Source of the DNA: Weissella soli
Lineage (GTDB): Bacteria; Bacillota; Bacilli; Lactobacillales; Lactobacillaceae
Reading direction: 5' to 3'
Length of the DNA: 64,000 nucleotides
Assembly: GCF_001761545.1 (NCBI RefSeq)
Contig: NZ_CP017326.1
Location: forward strand, 868,001 to 932,000
The notes beneath the pieces are model-generated. The model was not told where the DNA came from. It did no database searches and worked only from the letters and a program-made list of their open reading frames with translations. Positions 52,465 through 60,935 of the stretch are shown in pieces. Each line of letters begins with the position of its first letter. Positions within the stretch are counted from its first letter, which is position 1. Position numbers and translations under genes: made by a program.

Positions 52465-53976
52465 CTATTCGACATCTAATGGGAACATACGTGCTGCTTC
52501 AACAGCCTTTTGCCAGCCTTGGTAGGCTACTTGCATGTCTTCAGCGTGCTGTTCATCCGGTAACTCTACGGTAACTTCATCGCTATTTGGCAAGGTCGCA
52601 ACTGAATCCCAGTAGCCAACTCCCAGTCCAGCCAAGTAAGCCACCCCTAATGCAGTTGTTTCTAATTGGTCTGGTCGACTAATTGGGGTAGCAATTAGGT
52701 CAGCTAGGAAACGTTGTAGGTAGTCATTAGCAGCTGCCCCACCATCAATGACCAGGGTTGAAATATCTAATTGGGTATCAGAAATCATCGCGTCCAGCAC
52801 ATCCTTAGTTTGGTAGGCTAGCGATTCCAACGTGGCCCGCACGATATCTTCCCGACCAGTCGCGCGCGTTAGGCCAAACATTGCACCACGCGTATTTTGA
52901 TCCCAGTATGGGGCACCTAATCCGGTGAACGCCGGAACAAGGTAAACCCGCTTGGGGTGGTTTTCACGTGACCGATCAGCCATCTCAGCCGTTTCTTGTG
53001 CATTTATAATGAGTTGCAAGCCATCCCGCAACCATTGAATCGCCGCTCCTGCGATAAACACAGAGCCTTCCAGGGCATAAGTTACCTTACCATCTAGACC
53101 ATAGCCAATCGTGGTTAACAAGCCATGTGTTGAAATAGCTGGTTGCTCACCAGTATTCATCACGATAAATGAACCCGTACCAAACGTATTTTTGACGTCA
53201 CCAGTTTTAAATGCCTGGTGCCCAAATAAGGCTGCCTGTTGATCCCCAGCAATGCCGGCAATCGGTACCTGGAGGCCAAAGAATACAAATTCAGCCGTAT
53301 ACCCAAAGATACCTGATGAGTCACGCACTTCTGGCAAAATATTTGCTGGAATATCAAATAGTGCTAACAATTCTTCATCCCATTGCAAATCATGAATGTT
53401 AAATAGCATCGTCCGAGAGGCATTTGAATAATCGGTAGCATGCACCGCACCATTGGTTAACTTCCACAGGAGCCACGTATCAATCGTCCCAAATAGCAAA
53501 TCCCCCTCTGCTGCGAGCTCACGTGCCCCAGGTACATTCTCCAACAACCACATAATTTTAGTCGCTGAGAAGTACGAATCAATCCATAAGCCGGTTTTGT
53601 CGTATACCTTTTGGGTCAGCCCTTGCTCTTTGAGTGCATTCGCAAAAATATCTGATTGCTTTGATTGCCAGACTACTGCATCAGCAATTGGCTCACCGGT
53701 ACGACGGTTCCACAAGACCGTAGTTTCACGTTGATTGGTAATACCGATTGAGGCAACTTTATAAGGCTTGATATTGGCATTGATTACAACTTCCGCCATC
53801 ACTTGGCGGGCATGTTCCCAAATCACATTAGCATCATGTTCAATCCAACCAGATTGCCTAAAAATCTGGGGCAATTCTTTTTGTGCCGTAGCCACCTTAT
53901 GACCATCATGATCAAATAATATCGCTCGTGTGCTGGTCGTCCCCTGATCCAGCGCTAAAATATATTGTTGTTCCAT
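52465..53976 (-). CDS. glpK: Glycerol kinase
   Basis: 503 residues, standard for FGGY-family GlpK. LALDQGTTSTRAI at 6-18, WNRRTGEPIADAVVWQ near 88, GDQQAALFGHQ near 243 and AYLAGLGVGYW near 445. It phosphorylates glycerol to glycerol-3-phosphate for lipids and glycolysis. The His-loop around FGHQAFKTGD carries the residue phosphorylated by HPr in Firmicutes. No glpO or glpF is adjacent. Confidence 0.97.
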   Translation of the reverse strand: MEQQYILALDQGTTSTRAILFDHDGHKVATAQKELPQIFRQSGWIEHDANVIWEHARQVMAEVVINANIKPYKVASIGITNQRETTVLWNRRTGEPIADAVVWQSKQSDIFANALKEQGLTQKVYDKTGLWIDSYFSATKIMWLLENVPGARELAAEGDLLFGTIDTWLLWKLTNGAVHATDYSNASRTMLFNIHDLQWDEELLALFDIPANILPEVRDSSGIFGYTAEFVFFGLQVPIAGIAGDQQAALFGHQAFKTGDVKNTFGTGSFIVMNTGEQPAISTHGLLTTIGYGLDGKVTYALEGSVFIAGAAIQWLRDGLQLIINAQETAEMADRSRENHPKRVYLVPAFTGLGAPYWDQNTRGAMFGLTRATGREDIVRATLESLAYQTKDVLDAMISDTQLDISTLVIDGGAAANDYLQRFLADLIATPISRPDQLETTALGVAYLAGLGVGYWDSVATLPNSDEVTVELPDEQHAEDMQVAYQGWQKAVEAARMFPLDVE

Positions 53977-54033
53977 GAGTTCCCCTTTATTCCTAATCAG
54001 GCTTGCTATCCTAATGATATTATTTTAGTGCAT

Positions 54034-54067
54034 AAAAAAACAAGGAATTTCACTAAAAAATTCCTTG
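54034..54067 (-). terminator. Terminator after tautomerase gene
   Basis: CAAGGAATTT/AAATTCCTTG with 7-nt loop and T7 on the minus strand. Confidence 0.83.
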
Positions 54068-54087
54068 CTTAATAATTTTTTATGAGT

Positions 54088-54273
54088 TTACTTCTCTGAA
54101 CGCAACGTGCCACCGTCCATAAAACGATCAGCATGTAGCTCATTAACCATCACTTTGATGGCTGAACGAGGAACCCCAATGTTCTTTTCGACTGCGTCAG
54201 TAATGTCAGACATCATCGCCTTTAATTGAGCCTCTGAACGTCCTTCAACTAGTTCCACGTGAATAAATGGCAT
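54088..54273 (-). CDS. 4-oxalocrotonate tautomerase family protein
   Basis: 61 residues, the usual subunit size. The catalytic Pro2 is present ([13 protein letters not shown]), with Arg11-like and the [12 protein letters not shown] segment. It catalyses keto-enol tautomerisation; the physiological substrate in LAB is unknown. AAGGAG precedes the ATG. Confidence 0.92.
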   Translation of the reverse strand: MPFIHVELVEGRSEAQLKAMMSDITDAVEKNIGVPRSAIKVMVNELHADRFMDGGTLRSEK

Positions 54274-54355
54274 AATCTATCTCCTTGAGGAAAAACTTTT
54301 TACTTAGTTTACCACAAGTCTAACTATGTGAACAGACACACAATTAAATAATTGA

Positions 54356-55282
54356 CTATTCATCCAAAGCCGCTTTAATTTGCGCTTGGGCGGCCAAACG
54401 TTCACTACGTACTTGTGATTGTAATTCCTCATTCCAAAAATTGGTAGAAGTCTCAATCGTATTCACGACATTGATAAATGCATCTGGATCAACCGACTTA
54501 GTCAGCCGTTGCATATCATTCATCTCGTAACGTGACAAAACCATCATCAGTGTTTGTGAACCTTCACGTGTGTAAGCACCCCGCGAATCAATAATCGTGA
54601 TGCCCCGAATCAAATCGTTTTGCAAAATGCGCACGACATCTTCGGTATGCTTAGTCACAATAAACGCCGTTAACTTTTGATGTGATGTATAGATCTTATC
54701 CACGGTCACTGAGGTTGCATAAATACCAATAACTGTGTACATCGCATTTTGCCAACCAATAAAGGCACCCGCTAATAGGACCACAACCCCGTTAATTGCA
54801 AGGTTAATGAAACCAATCGACCGCCCCGTCCGCTTCTGCACGGCCATCGCGACGATATCCATCCCACCAGTCGAAAAACCAAGTTTGAAGGTGATTCCAA
54901 TCGCCACCCCAATCAGGATCCCCCCAAACAAGGCGGCCAAAATTGGATCATGTGACACCAAGGTCGTCTTAGGCAACATGACTTGTAAGAACGCCGCCAA
55001 AAAGTTATTTAAGAAACTTAAAATGGTGAAATTCTTACCAGCCCAAAACCAACCAACAATCGCAACGGGGACATTGAACGCAAAGGCAATGAAACCAACT
55101 TGCACATTCACTCCAAAAACTGTCTTAAGAAAGAGGCTGATGAGTTGCGAAATACCATTAAATCCCGCTGAAAAAATATTGTTTGGGATTAAAAAATTAT
55201 TCAAAGCAATCGCAATTAAAGCGCTAGCGATAATAAATACGCCAATGCGTAATAAGATGTCGCGTGTACGAGAAACTAACAC
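54356..55282 (-). CDS. YitT family membrane protein (DUF161-DUF2179)
   Basis: 308 residues from a GTG at 55282, chosen because AAGGAGGT lies 7 nt before it; the frame is open upstream only from a TTG lacking an SD. Five to six membrane segments with FNGISQLI and GIGITFKLGFSTGGMDIVA-type DUF161 repeats, then a cytoplasmic DUF2179 domain (TSHQKLTAFIVTKHTEDVV near 215). Widespread in Firmicutes, transport role presumed. Confidence 0.88.
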   Translation of the reverse strand: MLVSRTRDILLRIGVFIIASALIAIALNNFLIPNNIFSAGFNGISQLISLFLKTVFGVNVQVGFIAFAFNVPVAIVGWFWAGKNFTILSFLNNFLAAFLQVMLPKTTLVSHDPILAALFGGILIGVAIGITFKLGFSTGGMDIVAMAVQKRTGRSIGFINLAINGVVVLLAGAFIGWQNAMYTVIGIYATSVTVDKIYTSHQKLTAFIVTKHTEDVVRILQNDLIRGITIIDSRGAYTREGSQTLMMVLSRYEMNDMQRLTKSVDPDAFINVVNTIETSTNFWNEELQSQVRSERLAAQAQIKAALDE

Positions 55283-55396
55283 ATCCCCTACCTCCTTACA
55301 AAGTAACTTCAATTATTTTATAGTACCACAACCCTAATTGATACGATATGGTTTTTTGGTTATAGTTTTTCACATGCAATTTTCTTTTTTAGAAAA

Positions 55397-55428
55397 CAGA
55401 AAAGGCACCCAAATTGGATGCCTTTCCT
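55397..55428. terminator. Terminator after rplS
   Basis: AAAGGCATCCA/TGGGTGCCTTT with 3-nt loop and trailing TTTC on the minus strand. Confidence 0.78.
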
Positions 55429-55434
55429 GTGAAA

Positions 55435-55791
55435 TTAAACGCGACGAGCTTCTCGGATACGAGCAGCCTTACCATGCAAGGCACGCAAGTAGAACAACTT
55501 AGCGCGACGAACACGACCATGACGAGTAACTTCGATCTTTTCTACACGTGGTGAGTGTAATGGGAACGTACGTTCAACACCAACACCGTTTGAAATCTTA
55601 CGAACAGTGTAAGTAGCTTGAATACCAGCTCCTTGACGCTTGATAACAACACCTTCGAACAATTGAACACGTTCACGGGTACCTTCGACGATCTTAGCGT
55701 AGACACGTACTGAATCTCCAGCGCGGAAGTCAGGAACATCCGTACGCAATTGTGACTCAGTCAACTTTTCCAATAATGCATTTTGACGCAT
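55435..55791 (-). CDS. rplS: 50S ribosomal protein L19
   Basis: 118 residues from the ATG at 55791 with AGGAG 8 nt upstream. [48 protein letters not shown] and RAKLFYLR are conserved L19 blocks. L19 is at the 30S-50S interface. Transcribed alone, without the trmD-rimM neighbours seen in many bacteria, and behind a structured leader. Confidence 0.97.
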   Translation of the reverse strand: MRQNALLEKLTESQLRTDVPDFRAGDSVRVYAKIVEGTRERVQLFEGVVIKRQGAGIQATYTVRKISNGVGVERTFPLHSPRVEKIEVTRHGRVRRAKLFYLRALHGKAARIREARRV

Positions 55792-55797
55792 AATCAA

Positions 55798-55861
55798 ATC
55801 TCCTAGCCGACATTCTTACGTCATCCGACCAGCGGAATATCGTTAATGTGGTTTTAAAACC
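55798..55861 (-). ncRNA. rplS leader structure (L19-leader-like)
   Basis: The minus-strand RNA has CTGGTCGG pairing with the TGTCGGCTAG segment (with G-U pairs) around GATGACGTAAG; the 3' arm touches the SD. Leaders for L19 are known in Firmicutes; I assign by place and fold only. Confidence 0.55.
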
Positions 55862-55868
55862 AAACATT

Positions 55869-55897
55869 AGTGTACCAAATATAGCCACATACTGCAA
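55869..55897 (-). promoter_or_regulatory. rplS promoter
   Basis: TTGCAG (55892-55897), 17-nt spacer, TACACT (55869-55874) with TG one base upstream; it lies just after the mreD stop. Confidence 0.75.
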
Positions 55898-55916
55898 GCA
55901 TAATCATTTAGAAAGA

Positions 55917-56528
55917 TTAACGTTGCGAACGACGGCGCAATGGCATTCGCCCATCCAATTGCTTACTAGCCACATCATAACTGGCGATGTCTGGGATCCG
56001 CGACCCATTATATAGCCAATTCAACAAGCTAAAGAAAATGACATAGAGCATAATATTTAGAATTAGGGATGGGAACATGTGGAACAAAATAAAATTCTCA
56101 CCACTCATATCAGCCACGTTAATCACCCCAAAAGCCAAATAATCAAAGATTAAATAGGCACTCAAGGTTAGGAACCAGGTACTCAAGCCCCATAAAAAGC
56201 TGGTTGTAAAGTATTGTTGAATCGATGATGCTAACCACACCATCAACGGGAAGCCAATCATTGAGACCCCCACATAGCCCGTGTAGTAGATATCGTAAAT
56301 CAGGCCGGCAATAAATGCCGTGCCATACATATTCCAAGTTGAAAGCTGGTCTTGGGTCCCAGAAAGCAGTGGCATAATTATCGCCAAAATCACCAGGTAA
56401 GGACTGGCGGCCATGGGCATTTTATACAAAACTTCAGCGCCTTGGAAGGCAATTGAGCCATCCAGTAGCAAAGCCACAAAGACAAGCAAAGGGTGCACCC
56501 ACCAGGTACGTAAATATTTAAAAAACAT
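55917..56528 (-). CDS. mreD: Rod shape-determining protein MreD
   Basis: 203 residues with five to six membrane segments. LLLDGSIAFQGAEVLY near 20, GLIYDIYYTGYVGVSMIGFP near 75 and FPSLILNIMLYVIFFSLL near 152 follow the Firmicute MreD pattern. MreD helps the elongation machinery. It is not beside mreB or mreC here but after recA; the assignment is by pattern and reasonably sure. GAGG lies 7 nt before the ATG. Confidence 0.8.
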   Translation of the reverse strand: MFFKYLRTWWVHPLLVFVALLLDGSIAFQGAEVLYKMPMAASPYLVILAIIMPLLSGTQDQLSTWNMYGTAFIAGLIYDIYYTGYVGVSMIGFPLMVWLASSIQQYFTTSFLWGLSTWFLTLSAYLIFDYLAFGVINVADMSGENFILFHMFPSLILNIMLYVIFFSLLNWLYNGSRIPDIASYDVASKQLDGRMPLRRRSQR

Positions 56529-56609
56529 AGATATTCCTCAATCTATTTTTTAGTCATCACTAGTTATCTACCTATTAGTTTATGCTTTAACCAGGCGATC
56601 CGTCAAACG

Positions 56610-56650
56610 GAAATAGAAAAGGAATTGACGTTTGGCCAATTCCTTTCTTT
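56610..56650 (-). terminator. Terminator after recA
   Basis: AAAGGAATTG/CAATTCCTTT hairpin followed by TTTTCTATTT on the minus strand, 125 nt after the recA stop. Confidence 0.83.
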
Positions 56651-56657
56651 CATGATT

Positions 56658-56771
56658 CTAGTTAGCGGTAGCACGAACTAACCGACTACACAGCCTGGCA
56701 AGAGAAGCCTGCTACTTCGCACCCTGAATGTCAGTGCCGTGCATTAAACTCGTGGTTCATGCTACTGCTAG
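56658..56771 (-). ncRNA. Structured RNA element in recA 3' UTR, unrecognised
   Basis: It begins 3 nt after the recA stop and ends just before the terminator. In the RNA, GTAGCATGAAC pairs with GTTCGTGCTAC (11 bp, one G-U), extended by TAGC/GCTA; inside lie a hairpin (GCAC..CTGA/TCAG..GTGC) and another (AGCAGGC/GCCAGGCT). This gives a branched fold of about 110 nt without an open frame. I cannot match it to a known family. Confidence 0.5.
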
Positions 56772-56774
56772 TCA

Positions 56775-57911
56775 TTATTCTTCAATGTTTAATTCAATAT
56801 CATCGGCGGCAGCTTCGGCAACCACCTCATCATTTGAGCCATCGTTAGTACCGATGTATGCTGCACGAACCTTGCTATAGATGTCATCATAAATCGCTTG
56901 GTTTTCAGGATCTTCAAGCCAACGGATAACATTAACCTTACCTTGACCAATTTTTTCACCATTATATGAGAACCACGAACCAGACTTATTAATGATGTCC
57001 TTGTCCGAAGCCAAATCGATCATTTCACCGGTCTTTGAAATGCCCTTACCAAACATGATTTCAACTTCAATCTCACGGAATGGTGCAGCCACCTTGTTTT
57101 TAACAACCTTAATACGCGTCAAGTTACCCACGGACTTAATATCATCCCCATCGGCCTTGGTAGCGTCAATGCCACCTTTACGACGTACGTCTAAACGAAC
57201 CGTTGAATAGAACTTCAAGGCACGACCACCAGGTGTAGTCTCAGGGTTACCAAACATGATACCGATCTTCTCACGCAATTGGTTAATGAAGATGGTCGTT
57301 GTGCCAGTCTTTAAGATCGCACCTGACATCTTACGCAAAGCTTGTGACATCATACGGGCTTGCAAGCCCACCGTTGAGTCACCAATTTCACCGTCGATTT
57401 CGGCTTTTGGTGTCAAAGCGGCAACAGAATCGATAACTACCATATCAATTGCCCCTGAGGTGATCAAAGCATCGGCAATGGCCAAGCCTTGTTCACCAGT
57501 ATCAGGTTGTGATAGCAACAATTCATCTACATTCACACCCAACGCCTTGGCGTATTCAACGTCCATAGCGTTTTCCGCATCAATATAAGCCACGATCCCA
57601 CCATTACGTTGTGATTCAGCCACTGCATGCAATGCCAAGGTTGTCTTACCTGAAGATTCAGGTCCATAAATTTCAATAATACGTCCCTTAGGATAGCCAC
57701 CAATACCTAGTGCAATATCCAATTTAAGTGATCCAGTTGGCGTTGATTCAATTTTGGCAAATTGAGACTCACCCATTCGCATAATTGACCCCTTACCGAA
57801 AGACTTTTCAATTTTCTTCAAAGCATCATCCAATGCTGTTTGCCGATCCTTTGGATCAATGATCTTGCCTTCAATTTTCTTGTTTGGATTAATATTTTTT
57901 CCGGATGCCAT
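56775..57911 (-). CDS. recA: Recombinase RecA
   Basis: 378 residues. Walker [11 protein letters not shown] near 83, Walker [10 protein letters not shown] near 155, L2 loop [20 protein letters not shown] near 210, and an acidic C-terminal tail ([13 protein letters not shown]). RecA drives homologous recombination and triggers LexA cleavage. It follows pncC with its own promoter and is terminated after a structured 3' element. No LexA box is seen at its promoter. Confidence 0.98.
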   Translation of the reverse strand: MASGKNINPNKKIEGKIIDPKDRQTALDDALKKIEKSFGKGSIMRMGESQFAKIESTPTGSLKLDIALGIGGYPKGRIIEIYGPESSGKTTLALHAVAESQRNGGIVAYIDAENAMDVEYAKALGVNVDELLLSQPDTGEQGLAIADALITSGAIDMVVIDSVAALTPKAEIDGEIGDSTVGLQARMMSQALRKMSGAILKTGTTTIFINQLREKIGIMFGNPETTPGGRALKFYSTVRLDVRRKGGIDATKADGDDIKSVGNLTRIKVVKNKVAAPFREIEVEIMFGKGISKTGEMIDLASDKDIINKSGSWFSYNGEKIGQGKVNVIRWLEDPENQAIYDDIYSKVRAAYIGTNDGSNDEVVAEAAADDIELNIEE

Positions 57912-57947
57912 TTTTATATCCCCATTAGTTCTAACTTAATTTATTAT

Positions 57948-57976
57948 AGTATAACCTAATTTAAAGCCCCTGCCAA
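57948..57976 (-). promoter_or_regulatory. recA promoter
   Basis: TTGGCA (57971-57976), 17-nt spacer, TATACT (57948-57953); TATAAT overlaps 3 nt downstream. No CGAAC-N4-GTTCG palindrome within the 70-nt pncC-recA gap. Confidence 0.7.
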
Positions 57977-58450
57977 CTAATTTTTACTTAATAAATTAGT
58001 CAGTTCATCTAAGGCTTGTTGGACACTCTGCTGGCGCACCACTTGTCGATTGCCAGCGAAGTGTCCTTGGGCGATGTGCACCTCATCGTGATCATCAATA
58101 ATCGCAATGAACACCGTCCCTGCCGGTTGCCCCTCTAATTCATCAGGGCCGGCCACCCCGGTAAAACTCACCGCCCAGTCAGCCTTGGTTTGGTACTTGG
58201 CTCCACGGGCCATAGCCTCAGCCACTTGCGCTGAAACGACGCCATGGCGTTGAATCAAAATATGGGGCACCCCGATTAATGCCTCCTTCATCTCAGGTGA
58301 ATAGGTCACAAAGGCCCCTTTTAAGGCCGCTGAAATGCCACTCACTTCAGCTAATGTGCTGGCAAATAACCCCGCCGTCAAACTTTCCGCGCTAGTAATC
58401 GTTTGTTGCTTTTGAATTAATAACTCGCCCACTTCGCTCACTGTTGCCAT
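57977..58450 (-). CDS. pncC: Nicotinamide-nucleotide amidohydrolase (CinA C-terminal domain protein)
   Basis: 157 residues comprising only the CinA_C domain: TSAESLTAGLFASTLAEVSGI near 19 with the catalytic Ser, VTYSPEMKEALIGV near 49 and AVSFTGVAGPDELEGQPAGTVF near 92. It deamidates NMN in pyridine-nucleotide recycling. Full-length Gram-positive CinA also has an N-terminal MoaB-like part, absent here. The pncC/cinA-recA order is conserved and linked to competence in other Firmicutes. Confidence 0.92.
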   Translation of the reverse strand: MATVSEVGELLIQKQQTITSAESLTAGLFASTLAEVSGISAALKGAFVTYSPEMKEALIGVPHILIQRHGVVSAQVAEAMARGAKYQTKADWAVSFTGVAGPDELEGQPAGTVFIAIIDDHDEVHIAQGHFAGNRQVVRQQSVQQALDELTNLLSKN

Positions 58451-58558
58451 TCAATTGTCCACCTTATTTCTAAATATCATCGCTTACTTAATAAAGAGTC
58501 CGTACATTTAAATTTGTTGTATCTCCATTTTAACATTTTTCAATGACGTTCCAGTGAC

Positions 58559-58584
58559 AAAAAAAGCGTATCCAGAGGATACGC
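58559..58584 (-). terminator. Terminator after tRNA-Lys
   Basis: GGCGTATCC/GGATACGC hairpin with 3-nt loop and T7 on the minus strand. Confidence 0.85.
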
Positions 58585-58601
58585 CTAATCGTAAATATAG
58601 A

Positions 58602-58674
58602 TGGACAGTCAGGGGCTCGAACCCTGGACCCACGGATTAAGAGTCCGTTGCTCTACCAACTGAGCTAACTGTCC
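58602..58674 (-). tRNA. tRNA-Lys (anticodon CUU)
   Basis: Cloverleaf with acceptor GGACAGT/ACTGTCC, D-arm GCTCAGTTGGTAGAGC, anticodon loop CTCTTAA (anticodon CTT), T-arm CAGGGTTCGAGCCCCTG and discriminator A. CCA not encoded. Confidence 0.95.
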
Positions 58675-58693
58675 AGATCAATTCAACTTAAAT

Positions 58694-58722
58694 ATCATAC
58701 ACCTTCAGAAAATCAAATGCAA
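58694..58722 (-). promoter_or_regulatory. tRNA-Lys promoter
   Basis: TTGCAT (58717-58722), 17-nt spacer, TATGAT (58694-58699) on the minus strand. Confidence 0.7.
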
Positions 58723-58752
58723 GTTTATTGTGGTTAAATTGATTTAAATAAC

Positions 58753-59607
58753 TCATTGGCCACCGGTATTACCGGATTGACCAGTTTGCTTTTCGAACTC
58801 AAAGCCGGTTAAAGCCACGGTCATCTTTTCTGTGTCACTTAGCACGCGTGGTTCATTTGGAATACCGAATTTAGCCAAGACATCCGCATAAGTCAACTGA
58901 TTTGCATTCAGATACTCCACTAACAGGGCTAATTCATGGCGTTGCTCAGGCGTGGGTTTATTGATCGTAATCGTCTCCCCAAAAGCACGTTCAATGGAAC
59001 GATCAAAACGCTTATTTTCAGATTCAACGGCGTAGATTGCTTCAATCGTCGCCTGGCGCTCTGCCAATACTGGGGTCAATTCATCAAATGAAATGGGGGC
59101 ACCGAAGCGTCGCGTCTGCATCAAGGCCGAGTCCAACGACAAATTAACCATCCCCGCACGCTGGTACTCCGCTTCGTGGATATGACCATGGATTGACAAA
59201 ATTGGATAAGGTAAATCAATCGCATAATGACTTAACCAGACTTGATAGCCATTAATTTTAAGGGCTTTCGCTGTTGTCACAACCTCCACCAGACCAGTCG
59301 TTTCCTCTTTTAAAGCGGCCTTTAGTTGATCACTATGATCATGATTGCCTTTGAAAAATACCTTATGACCATGTAAGCGTTGCAACTGCGTGATGAAATC
59401 TTGCTTCTTACGAAACATACCAAGGTCACCTAAAAAATAGACCGTATCATCGGGCTTGATAATGTCGTTCCAAGTTGTTTCAAGATAGGTATCCATATTG
59501 GCCACCGTTGGCTCAATGCCTAAAGCTTGCAGACTGGCTGCCCGTGATTTATCAAAATATAGAATCTTTTCATGATTAAAATGTGTATCCGAAATAATGT
59601 ATTCCAT
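58753..59607 (-). CDS. Metallophosphoesterase family protein
   Basis: 284 residues. Metal motifs in order: SDTHFNHEKI (6-15), GDLGMF near 60, GNHDHS near 87, SHYAID near 126 and HGHIHEA near 139. The C-terminal third (from about 200) is a helical extension of unknown role. Substrate unknown; relatives act on phosphodiesters or nucleotides. Starts 1 nt after the MFS gene stop, so translation is coupled. Confidence 0.82.
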   Translation of the reverse strand: MEYIISDTHFNHEKILYFDKSRAASLQALGIEPTVANMDTYLETTWNDIIKPDDTVYFLGDLGMFRKKQDFITQLQRLHGHKVFFKGNHDHSDQLKAALKEETTGLVEVVTTAKALKINGYQVWLSHYAIDLPYPILSIHGHIHEAEYQRAGMVNLSLDSALMQTRRFGAPISFDELTPVLAERQATIEAIYAVESENKRFDRSIERAFGETITINKPTPEQRHELALLVEYLNANQLTYADVLAKFGIPNEPRVLSDTEKMTVALTGFEFEKQTGQSGNTGGQ

Positions 59608-59608
59608 T

Positions 59609-60781
59609 TTATTCTCCGTATCTACTCATCCGATAAAACAGATAGGCCACTAATAAAGTGACGAGCATTAGAATGGCCATTGGTGCATAGCTTGTTTCAC
59701 CAAACAGACCAACCACTGGCGCCATGATACCAGCGACTAAATAGCGTGATACACCCAACAGCGCTGATGCAGCGCCTGAATGTTCACGCTGGCCAGCCAA
59801 TGCTAAAGCCATCGACATACCAAATGTACCACCCAAAGCTGAGATGGTTAGCATCAATGTACCAACAAACAGCCATAGATTGGGTGAAAATGCCAACGTG
59901 CCAACCAGTAATAGCGCACCGCCGATCGCGATTTTTATGAACCAGCCCAGCGTGGCATAGGCCCCGATATGCCGGGCAATGCGCCCACTAATATAGGTCA
60001 TCACCGCCATGCCAGCCCCATTTAATGCATAAATAATGCCAAAGGCGGTCGTTGATAGCTGAAAATTTTTCTCCAAGACGAAGGTTGACCCAGCAATATA
60101 GGTAAACAGCGTAGCCATAATCGCCGCCTGTGCGATGAGCATCCGCGTGAAATGACGGTTTTGTAACAGCTTCAGGGACGCGGTCGACCTCACTATCTGC
60201 TGGGCCACCAGTGGTTTTCTCGTTTCCGGCAAAAAAAACACCACACCTAATAATAAGCCAAAACTAGTAATCGTTAGTACCCAAAAAGTCATTTGCCAGT
60301 CGGCCAGACCAACGACGATTCCCCCGAGCACTGGTGCTAATACCGGGAAGACACCATTAATTGTTTGATTAATCGTGACATTTTTGGTTAATGCTGGGCC
60401 ACTAAACACATCGGTTAAGATGGCCAGTGACAAAACGATGCCAGCCGAGCCAGAGAGCCCCTGAATAAAGCGCAAGGCAATCATCAACCAAATATTTGGT
60501 GCAAATACGATTGCCAATGAACTTAACGTGAACAACAACATCCCCGCAATCAACGGCCGCCGCCGCCCAATATGGTCAGACCAGGGACCAATCAACGCCT
60601 GGCCCAATGCAATGCCAAAGAGGGTTGCCGTCATCGTGATTTGTGCCAGCGAAGCCGATGTCTCTAGATCATGTTGTAGTGCCGGTAATCCTGGCAAATA
60701 AAAATCCATGGCTAGCGGCGCAATCCCATTTAACAGGCCTAATAAAATAATTTGCAAACGCCCAATCTTTTTTTCGTTCAT
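59609..60781 (-). CDS. MFS multidrug efflux transporter (Bcr/CflA type)
   Basis: 390 residues from the ATG at 60781 with GAGG 7 nt upstream. Twelve predicted segments; motif A GPWSDHIGRRRPLI near 66, MDFYLPGLPAL near 25 and motif C-like GIVLSLAILTDVFSGP near 115 are typical of Bcr/CflA drug-H+ antiporters. Substrate not predictable. Confidence 0.88.
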   Translation of the reverse strand: MNEKKIGRLQIILLGLLNGIAPLAMDFYLPGLPALQHDLETSASLAQITMTATLFGIALGQALIGPWSDHIGRRRPLIAGMLLFTLSSLAIVFAPNIWLMIALRFIQGLSGSAGIVLSLAILTDVFSGPALTKNVTINQTINGVFPVLAPVLGGIVVGLADWQMTFWVLTITSFGLLLGVVFFLPETRKPLVAQQIVRSTASLKLLQNRHFTRMLIAQAAIMATLFTYIAGSTFVLEKNFQLSTTAFGIIYALNGAGMAVMTYISGRIARHIGAYATLGWFIKIAIGGALLLVGTLAFSPNLWLFVGTLMLTISALGGTFGMSMALALAGQREHSGAASALLGVSRYLVAGIMAPVVGLFGETSYAPMAILMLVTLLVAYLFYRMSRYGE

Positions 60782-60881
60782 TCTCAATCCTCGTCAATCA
60801 TTTATCATGATCAACCCTCACGCCATTTCCTTAGTTAAACACCCAATTGACAGTGTGTCGTTCGCGATATGTATGCAGTAC

Positions 60882-60915
60882 AAAGAAAATGACTTAGCCG
60901 ATCTAACTAAGTCAT
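60882..60915 (-). terminator. Terminator after pseudouridine synthase gene
   Basis: ATGACTTAG/CTAAGTCAT with 8-nt loop and TTTCTTTG on the minus strand. Confidence 0.8.
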
Positions 60916-60935
60916 CTCACTTCTTACTGCGCTCA

